DNA of 9,295 nt from assembly GCA_036744635.1 (NCBI GenBank), contig DAIOHQ010000202.1, positions 1 through 9,295 of the forward strand. The letters run 5' to 3'. This DNA comes from DAIOHQ01 sp036744635. GTDB taxonomy: Bacteria; Planctomycetota; Phycisphaerae; Tepidisphaerales; Tepidisphaeraceae. Both the position numbers and the translations under genes were made by a program. Under the pieces are notes generated by a model. It worked only from the letters and a program-made list of their open reading frames with translations, ran no database searches and was not told the origin of the DNA. This document shows positions 5,075 through 9,295 of the stretch, in pieces; position 1 is the first letter of the stretch, and each line of letters begins with the position of its first letter.

Positions 5075-5099
5075 GGCAGACAGGAATGTCTGCCCCACC
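5075..5099. repeat. Dispersed palindromic repeat, copy 1
   Basis: GGCAGACA (5075-5082), loop GGAA, TGTCTGCC (5087-5094), then CCACC. The same 25 bases occur without change at 8900-8924, so this is an interspersed repeat. Both copies lie between genes. It is REP-like in form. Confidence 0.85.
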
Positions 5100-5152
5100 A
5101 AATGCGCGGGGAAGGGCTTGTAGACAGACCGCGGGAATTTTAATTTGGACAT

Positions 5153-5175
5153 GAGGCAGCCCTGGCGGCTGCCTC
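5153..5175. repeat. Nine-base-pair hairpin just upstream of bioF
   Basis: GAGGCAGCC (5153-5161), loop CTGGC, GGCTGCCTC (5167-5175). It ends 13 bases before the bioF ATG, so in the mRNA it would sit next to the ribosome-binding region, where no clear Shine-Dalgarno site is seen. It may be a third repeat unit, a weak terminator for HU, or a translational control element. Confidence 0.6.
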
Positions 5176-5188
5176 TATCATTTGGGCG

Positions 5189-6400
5189 ATGAGTGAATTG
5201 GATTTCATGTTGGCCGGTGCGGTGGCGGTGCGGCGGGCGGCCAGACAGTACCGGGAGCGGCGGATGGTCAGGGTGATCGATTCGACGCATGTGGAGATCG
5301 ATGGGCGGCGGGTGATCAATTTTGCGTCGAATGATTACCTGGGGCTGACGCATCATCCGGCGGTGGTGGTGACGGCGCAAGCTGGTGCGGATTCTTATGG
5401 AGCGGGAAGCGGGGCGGCAGCGCTGATTACGGGATATAGCACCGCGCATGCGGAGGCCGAGGCAGCGATTGCGCTATGGAAGGGGACGCAAGCGGCGGTA
5501 CTGCTGCCGAGCGGGTATCAGGCCAACCACGCGGCGGTGCAGACGCTTGTGGCGGCGGCGGAAGCAGGGGGGGCGGGGGAGGCCGCGGGGGCGGGGAAGG
5601 GCGTGCGATTTCTAGTCGACAAGCTGGCGCATGCATCGTTGATTGACGCGGTGCGCGGATCGGGGGCGCGGTTTCGGGTTTTTTCGCACAATCAGCTCGG
5701 CAAGTTGCGGCGGCTGCTGGAAGAGCGGGAGGCGGGGCAGTTGCAGGTGGTGGTGAGCGAGTCGATCTTCTCCATGGATGGGGATGCGGCGGACCTGCAG
5801 GGGCTGGCAGCGCTGAAGCGCCAGCAGCCGTTTGCACTGCTGCTGGATGAGGCGCACGCCAGCGGCGTATATGGCAAGCATGGCGCGGGGTATGCGGCCG
5901 AGCGCGGGCTGGCGGGGATTGCGGATGTAAGCGTGATCACCTTGTCGAAGGCGATGGGGTGCATGGGGGGAGCGGTGTGCGCATCGAGCGCGTTTGTGGA
6001 GACGTTGGTGAATTATGCGCCGGCGTTTATTTTCTCGACGAATATTTCGCCGATGATGGCGGCGGGGGCCAAGGCGGCGATCGGCGTGATGCGCGAGGAG
6101 CCGGGGCGGCAGGAGCGGGTGCGGGCGCTGGCGTTGCGCGTGCGAAGGGAATGGGAAGGGTTGGGATGCGAAATTCCAGCGGGGGATTCGCCGATCATTC
6201 CTTTGATTCTTGGCACGGAGGGTCGGGCGCTGGCGGCGGCGGAGAAATTGCGGGAGCGAGGAATGATCGTGCCGGCGGTTCGGCCGCCCAGCGTGCCGCG
6301 AAATGGCAGCCGGCTGAGGGTGACATTGTGCTGCGAGCATCGGGATGAGGAAGTGGAATTGCTGATAAAAGCGGTACGGGAGGAAATTGCTGGTTCGTAG
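5189..6400 (+). CDS. bioF: 8-amino-7-oxononanoate synthase (BioF-like, PLP-dependent)
   Basis: The protein has 403 residues and belongs to the alpha-oxoamine synthase group of fold-type I PLP enzymes. BioF joins pimeloyl-ACP (or -CoA) with L-alanine, releasing CO2, in biotin synthesis. Visible motifs are NFASNDYLGLTHHP (44-57), SYGAGSGAAALITGYSTAHAEAE (69-91), DKLAHASLIDAV (144-155, His148 stacks on PLP), SIFSMDGDAADL (192-203), LLLDEAHASGVYG (217-229, Asp220 and His223 contact PLP) and TLSKAMGCMGG (251-261, Lys254 forms the Schiff base). A Gly/Ala-rich insert lies at about 126-138. Glycine C-acetyltransferase (Kbl) is the main alternative. The S-N-D-Y-L-G-L and T-G-Y-S-T-A-H sequences favour BioF. 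No other bio gene is adjacent. No clear Shine-Dalgarno site precedes ATG 5189. Confidence 0.85.
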   Translation: MSELDFMLAGAVAVRRAARQYRERRMVRVIDSTHVEIDGRRVINFASNDYLGLTHHPAVVVTAQAGADSYGAGSGAAALITGYSTAHAEAEAAIALWKGTQAAVLLPSGYQANHAAVQTLVAAAEAGGAGEAAGAGKGVRFLVDKLAHASLIDAVRGSGARFRVFSHNQLGKLRRLLEEREAGQLQVVVSESIFSMDGDAADLQGLAALKRQQPFALLLDEAHASGVYGKHGAGYAAERGLAGIADVSVITLSKAMGCMGGAVCASSAFVETLVNYAPAFIFSTNISPMMAAGAKAAIGVMREEPGRQERVRALALRVRREWEGLGCEIPAGDSPIIPLILGTEGRALAAAEKLRERGMIVPAVRPPSVPRNGSRLRVTLCCEHRDEEVELLIKAVREEIAGS

Positions 6401-6409
6401 AAATGCGAA

Positions 6410-6464
6410 AAGCCATTCTGGTCCTGCGCGGATTTTTGCGATCCGGGCGGGATGAGAATGGCTT
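6410..6464. terminator. Long imperfect hairpin between convergent genes
   Basis: AAGCCATTCT (6410-6419) pairs exactly with AGAATGGCTT (6455-6464). Inside, 6421-6427 pairs with 6447-6453 (two G-U pairs) and CGGAT (6429-6433) pairs with ATCCG (6441-6445), giving about 22 pairs broken by two G-G mismatches. It sits 9 bases after the bioF stop and 34 bases after the stop of the minus-strand gene. The minus-strand side continues TTTCGCATTT, a partial T-tract; the plus side has no clear one. It is probably a shared transcription end for both convergent genes. Confidence 0.6.
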
Positions 6465-6498
6465 GAGAATCTTCCTATGCCAGCGGACTGTCCGGCTC

Positions 6499-6780
6499 TC
6501 AGGCGACCGGATTGATTCCGGTGCTGGTGGAGGGGCCGGTGGGCCGGGCGCCGCTGCTGATGGCGGCTTCTTCCAGGCGCCGCAGCGTCTTGTTCTTCAG
6601 GTCGGCCGGGGGATCGACGGCCGGCATTTTTTCCAGAAGCTGGAGCAATCGCCCGGCGCTTTGCAGGCGAAGCTGAAAGTCCGGCGAAGCTGCCGCGGTG
6701 AAGCCGATGCCGTTGACGGAATCGGAATCAAGAAGCAGATCGATGGCCCGACGGTCGTCGTCGTTGAGTCTCTTGTTCAT
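6499..6780 (-). CDS. Hypothetical protein downstream of the sigma factor, possible regulator
   Basis: The protein has 93 residues and begins MNKRLNDDDRRAIDLLLDSD. Residues 30-75 form two probable helices (SPDFQLRLQSAGRLLQLLEK, then ADLKNKTLRRLEEA), and the tail is rich in Ser, Thr, Gly and Pro. There is no signal peptide, membrane segment or Cys/His zinc site, so a classic zinc-binding anti-sigma (ZAS) domain is absent. It follows the ECF-type sigma gene on the same strand after 149 bases, the slot where anti-sigma factors usually lie. A cytoplasmic sigma-binding role is only an inference from that position. ATG at 6780 is preceded by GGGA six bases upstream. A six-pair hairpin (6796-6801 with 6811-6816) lies 15 bases before the start and might affect initiation. 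Confidence 0.55.
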   Translation of the reverse strand: MNKRLNDDDRRAIDLLLDSDSVNGIGFTAAASPDFQLRLQSAGRLLQLLEKMPAVDPPADLKNKTLRRLEEAAISSGARPTGPSTSTGINPVA

Positions 6781-6929
6781 AGCATTCCCGATCCTGCGCG
6801 GACAACATGGCCGCGCTCATCCTGCCTACCCTTGGCACTCCCTTACATCCATCATCGACGTCCTTGTCGATGTCCTGCAGCGGTTTGCCCCGCCGGCGAA
6901 GTATTCAAATTTCCCCTGAACATCATTGG
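6781..6929. other. Spacer between sigma factor and its downstream gene
   Basis: The spacer is 149 bases without a convincing gene. It holds a small hairpin GCGCGG / CCGCGC (6796-6816) near the downstream start codon. No strong promoter is visible, so the two genes may share a transcript despite the gap. Confidence 0.4.
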
Positions 6930-7643
6930 CTACGACGCAGAATGATGTGGGTTCAAATTTCTCCAACGATCTGCAAAATGGGCGACCGCGGCATGAAGCC
7001 GCGATTTCACGGTGCCCAATGGAATATTGAGAATATCGCTGATCTGCTTGTAGGGGAATTGGTGAAAATAAGAGAGCAGGAGAATCTCGCGGAGATGCTC
7101 CGGCATGTTGTTGACGGTTTTTTGCACAAGTTGTTGCAGTTCCTGCTTTTCCATCGGTTCGCCGGGAAGTGCGGCGGCAGATTGCATCAGGTCGATGAAC
7201 TGGCCGCTTTCCTCGTCGCCGGGGCTGATCGAGGCCTGCAGGGGATTGGTGGGGCGGCGGGCCTGGGAGCGCATCAGGTCGCGGGCCTTGTTGGCGGCGA
7301 TGGTGAACAGCCAGGGGCGGAAGCGGCGCTGGGGGTCAAATTGATCGGCCGACTGGTGAACCTGCAGGAAGGTTTCCTGGAACACATCTTCGGCGGCGGC
7401 GCGGTCGCCTAGAAACCGCACCAGGAAATGGAAAAGCTCGCGTTCATAGCGTTCGACAAGCTGGCCGAAGCTGGGCTTGTCTCCCTGGCGATAGGCCGAG
7501 AGCAACTGCTCATCGCTGCGGCTATCCTCGGTGTTGAGGCGATTATGAATGGCAGCGCGGGCCTTGGTGGATCGATCCGGATCCAGTTCCTTGCCCGCGC
7601 CGTCGCGAGTCCTCGTTTCCCGATTGGTGGATGAGAGATTCAT
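6930..7643 (-). CDS. RNA polymerase sigma factor, ECF type
   Basis: The protein has 237 residues. It has sigma-70 region 2 at about residues 45-130 (DEQLLSAYRQGDKPSFGQLV, then LGDRAAAEDVFQETFLQVHQ, the core-binding and -10-recognition helices, and FRPWLFTIAANKARDLMRSQ). Region 4 lies at about 165-225 (MPEHLREILLLSYFHQFPYK, then QISDILNIPLGTVKSRLHAA, a helix-turn-helix for the -35 element). The short linker lacks region 3, as in ECF sigmas. An N-terminal charged extension of about 42 residues is longer than usual for the class and looks disordered. ATG at 7643 is supported by GGAG seven bases upstream. Divergently transcribed rlmN starts 123 bases away. Which genes it controls, and which signal it answers to, cannot be read here. 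Confidence 0.92.
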   Translation of the reverse strand: MNLSSTNRETRTRDGAGKELDPDRSTKARAAIHNRLNTEDSRSDEQLLSAYRQGDKPSFGQLVERYERELFHFLVRFLGDRAAAEDVFQETFLQVHQSADQFDPQRRFRPWLFTIAANKARDLMRSQARRPTNPLQASISPGDEESGQFIDLMQSAAALPGEPMEKQELQQLVQKTVNNMPEHLREILLLSYFHQFPYKQISDILNIPLGTVKSRLHAAVAHFADRWRNLNPHHSAS

Positions 7644-7766
7644 TGCACGTCTCCATCGAACGCGTTATCGTGCCTGCCGTGCTCGGCAACCGATAGCCTG
7701 CCGGTGCTTTTCGAATCCTTCCGAAAGTTATATGCACCATCAGCCGAGGTAATCGTAACAAATGAT

Positions 7767-8849
7767 ATGCCTTTAGACTCCCTCCAATCCGAAAAACTTC
7801 CTTTTTTTGCATTTTGCGCGGATGAATTCGATCAGGCGGTGCAGACATGGGAGATGCCGGCCTTTCGCGGGAAGCAGGTGCGGGAATGGGTTTACGGCAA
7901 ATTGGTGGCCGACCCGGCACGGATGAGCAATTTATCGAAGCATGACCGGGAAATACTCGGTGAGAGGGTGTCGTTTAAGACCGGACAGACCGTCACGGAG
8001 CAGCGGAGCAGCGATGGGACGATAAAGCTGTTGTTAGCGTGGCCGGGGGGGGCGAACGCGGAAACGGTGATGATTCCGGATGAAGATCGGCGTACGGCGT
8101 GCGTGAGCTCGCAGGTGGGATGTCCGGTGGGGTGCAAGTTTTGCGCCAGCGGGATCAATGGGGTGAAGGGGAATCTGTCGGCCGATCAGATTGTCGAGCA
8201 GATCTTCGCGCTGAACGTGCTGCTTAAGCCGGAAGATCAACGGATCAGCAATGTTGTGTTCATGGGGATGGGCGAGCCGCTGGCGAATTATGCCAACGTG
8301 ATGCAGGCAATTCGGGTGCTGCACGACCCGGGGTGTTTCAATCTGGGGGCGCGGCGAATCACGGTGTCGACGGTGGGCGTGCCGCCGCGGATGAAGGAAT
8401 TGGCGCATGAGGAGCTGCCGATCAACCTGGCGATCTCGCTGCACGCGCCCAATGAGGCGCTGCGCAAGCAGTTGATCCCGTGGGCGGAGCATTTCGCCCT
8501 GGAGGATATCCTGGAGGCGGGGCGGTATTACTTCAAGAAAACGGGGCGGGAAGTGACGTTGGAATATATTCTATTGTCGGGAGTAAACGACCGGCCGGAG
8601 CACGCGCGGGAGCTGGCTGGGCTGTGCAAGACGTTGCGGGCGAACGTGAATTTGATTCGCTATAACGAGGTGGAGGCGCTGCCGTTTCGCCGGCCGCTGG
8701 CGGGGGATGTGGTGAAGTTTCAGGAGATTCTGCGGCGGGCGGGGGTGAATGCGCACGTGCGGAAGTCGCGGGGGAGGGACATCGACGCGGCGTGCGGGCA
8801 GTTGCGGCGGAAGCAGGAGGAGCAGACGGTGGGGGTGGGTACAAGCTAG
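7767..8849 (+). CDS. rlmN: Dual-specificity rRNA/tRNA adenine-C2 methyltransferase RlmN (radical SAM)
   Basis: The protein has 360 residues. RlmN methylates C2 of A2503 in 23S rRNA and of A37 in certain tRNAs, using two SAM molecules and a [4Fe-4S] cluster. Cluster ligands are in CPVGCKFC (Cys119, Cys123, Cys126). Cys112 in RTACVSSQ and Cys343 in DIDAACGQL are the two catalytic cysteines, equivalent to Cys118 and Cys355 of E. coli; all five are intact. Other family marks are FRGKQVREWVY (33-43), VVFMGMGEPLANY (163-175), STVGVPPRM (201-209), NLAISLHAPN (220-229) and LIRYNEVE (296-303). ATG at 7767 is chosen because a GTG at 7704 in frame adds a leader not typical of the family. The ribosome site is weak either way. 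TTATAT at 7728-7733 could be a -10 element. The C-terminus has a short QEEQTVGVGTS tail. Confidence 0.95.
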   Translation: MPLDSLQSEKLPFFAFCADEFDQAVQTWEMPAFRGKQVREWVYGKLVADPARMSNLSKHDREILGERVSFKTGQTVTEQRSSDGTIKLLLAWPGGANAETVMIPDEDRRTACVSSQVGCPVGCKFCASGINGVKGNLSADQIVEQIFALNVLLKPEDQRISNVVFMGMGEPLANYANVMQAIRVLHDPGCFNLGARRITVSTVGVPPRMKELAHEELPINLAISLHAPNEALRKQLIPWAEHFALEDILEAGRYYFKKTGREVTLEYILLSGVNDRPEHARELAGLCKTLRANVNLIRYNEVEALPFRRPLAGDVVKFQEILRRAGVNAHVRKSRGRDIDAACGQLRRKQEEQTVGVGTS

Positions 8850-8899
8850 AGACTGATTCAAGAGTTGGCAGATACGGGTCAATGAGTACATTGCCCCGT

Positions 8900-8924
8900 G
8901 GCAGACAGGAATGTCTGCCCCACC
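8900..8924. repeat. Dispersed palindromic repeat, copy 2
   Basis: GGCAGACA (8900-8907), loop GGAA, TGTCTGCC (8912-8919), then CCACC, identical over 25 bases to 5075-5099. It lies between the convergent rlmN and bactofilin genes, a few bases from the bactofilin stop (8926-8928). It could end transcripts or protect 3' ends, but its recurrence marks it as a dispersed repeat. Confidence 0.85.
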
Positions 8925-8925
8925 G

Positions 8926-9295
8926 TTATTGTTTCTTCATTCCAATTTCGTAGCGGCCATCGAGAATCGCCCCAGCGCCGACGGCGATGGCGGGGGCGGT
9001 GACGTCGCCTTTGATTTCGGCTTCGGGGCCAACCAGCACCGGGCCGCGGCTGGTGACGGCGCCTTTGACTTTGCCGCGGACGACCAGGCCGCCGCAGTTG
9101 ATGCGGTCGCTGATGATAGTGCCTTTTTTTTCGACGATGACCTGGCCGCAGGTTTCCACCGCGCGGCGGGCTTCATAAGTCTTGATGGCGATGTCTTCGA
9201 GCTTGAGGGGCTTGTAGCAGAACTTGCAGGTGACGCTCTTAGCCTTGCGGCCGATCTCCTGCGGCTTGTCGCAATAGAGACACACGACCGTGGTG
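8926..9295 (-). CDS. Bactofilin-like polymer-forming protein with N-terminal zinc ribbon (cut by right edge)
   Basis: About 122 codons are visible. The frame remains open to the window edge (ACC ACG GTC before GTG at 9285), so the true start is probably outside. First comes a ribbon: VVCLYCDKPQEIGRKAKSVT then CKFCYKPLKL, with paired CxxC (CLYC, CKFC) able to bind one zinc. Then comes a short right-handed beta-helix of bactofilin type. Its repeated strand-turn units are VIVEKKGTIISDRINCGGLV, VRGKVKGAVTSRGPVLVGPE and AEIKGDVTAPAIAVGAGAIL, closing with DGRYEIGMKKQ. Bactofilins polymerise without nucleotide into filaments at the membrane and serve in cell shape and polarity. The fusion with a zinc ribbon is uncommon outside planctomycete-type genomes as far as I know. 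It is convergent with rlmN. Confidence 0.82.
   Translation of the reverse strand, partial: TTVVCLYCDKPQEIGRKAKSVTCKFCYKPLKLEDIAIKTYEARRAVETCGQVIVEKKGTIISDRINCGGLVVRGKVKGAVTSRGPVLVGPEAEIKGDVTAPAIAVGAGAILDGRYEIGMKKQ

Noticed and set aside
5051..5099. CRISPR-like repeat pair
   Set aside because: The two hairpins differ in sequence and there are no regular spacers; this is a palindromic dispersed repeat.
5612..6340. Minus-strand open frame of 242 codons opposite bioF
   Set aside because: Antisense shadow; arginine- and proline-rich with no domain, while the plus strand has all PLP-enzyme motifs.
6403..7412. Plus-strand open frames opposite the sigma factor and its downstream gene
   Set aside because: Shadows of the minus-strand genes; no ribosome sites or recognisable domains.
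7704..7766. GTG start giving RlmN a 21-residue leader
   Set aside because: No better ribosome site, and the leader does not resemble RlmN N-termini; ATG 7767 is preferred, with some doubt.

Overview
The window is GC-rich, and its genes have the look of a member of the Planctomycetota, perhaps class Phycisphaerae. Clues are a paired CxxC ribbon of the form C-x-x-C-R-Y-N-L-x-G ... G-x-C-P-E-C-G (1172-1308), a bactofilin with an N-terminal zinc ribbon at the right edge, and a short palindromic repeat (hairpin arms GGCAGACA / TGTCTGCC) present twice outside genes. The lineage is inferred from memory of such families, not from a search.

Left part (1-1346): a minus-strand cluster. In transcription order it holds a frameshifted zinc-ribbon remnant, a secreted protein with four LTxxQ motifs (Spy/CpxP-like), and the first 86 codons of a PaaK/CapK-type adenylate-forming ligase that runs off the left edge. 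A plus-strand UPF0175 antitoxin-like gene (1347-1622) starts divergently. It overlaps by one base a 21-codon stub matching the first strand of a DUF3368 PIN-type toxin, so this looks like a decayed toxin-antitoxin pair. A long-form serine O-acetyltransferase follows (1705-2655).

Middle (2656-4665): two overlapping minus-strand genes encode a three-helix membrane protein and a 54-residue charged protein, both of unknown function. A 248-base divergent intergenic region with an inverted repeat and G-runs separates them from a small plus-strand lipoprotein. Then comes a minus-strand hicB-hicA pair. Between hicB and the 58-codon hicA sits a 24-codon open frame copied from the 5' end of hicA and joined to both neighbours by ATGA overlaps.

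Right part (4666-9295): mostly housekeeping genes. These are an HU-family protein with an acidic tail, a repeat-rich spacer with three hairpins, an 8-amino-7-oxononanoate synthase (biotin pathway), a long convergent hairpin, a minus-strand ECF-type sigma factor with a 93-residue downstream partner that could be its regulator, the divergent 23S rRNA/tRNA methyltransferase rlmN, another repeat copy, and the bactofilin cut by the right edge.

No tRNA, rRNA, CRISPR array, transposase or phage gene was seen. I see no clearly new multi-gene system. The most unusual structures are the hicB-stub-hicA arrangement, the truncated toxin behind UPF0175, and the uncharacterised overlapping membrane/charged protein pair.
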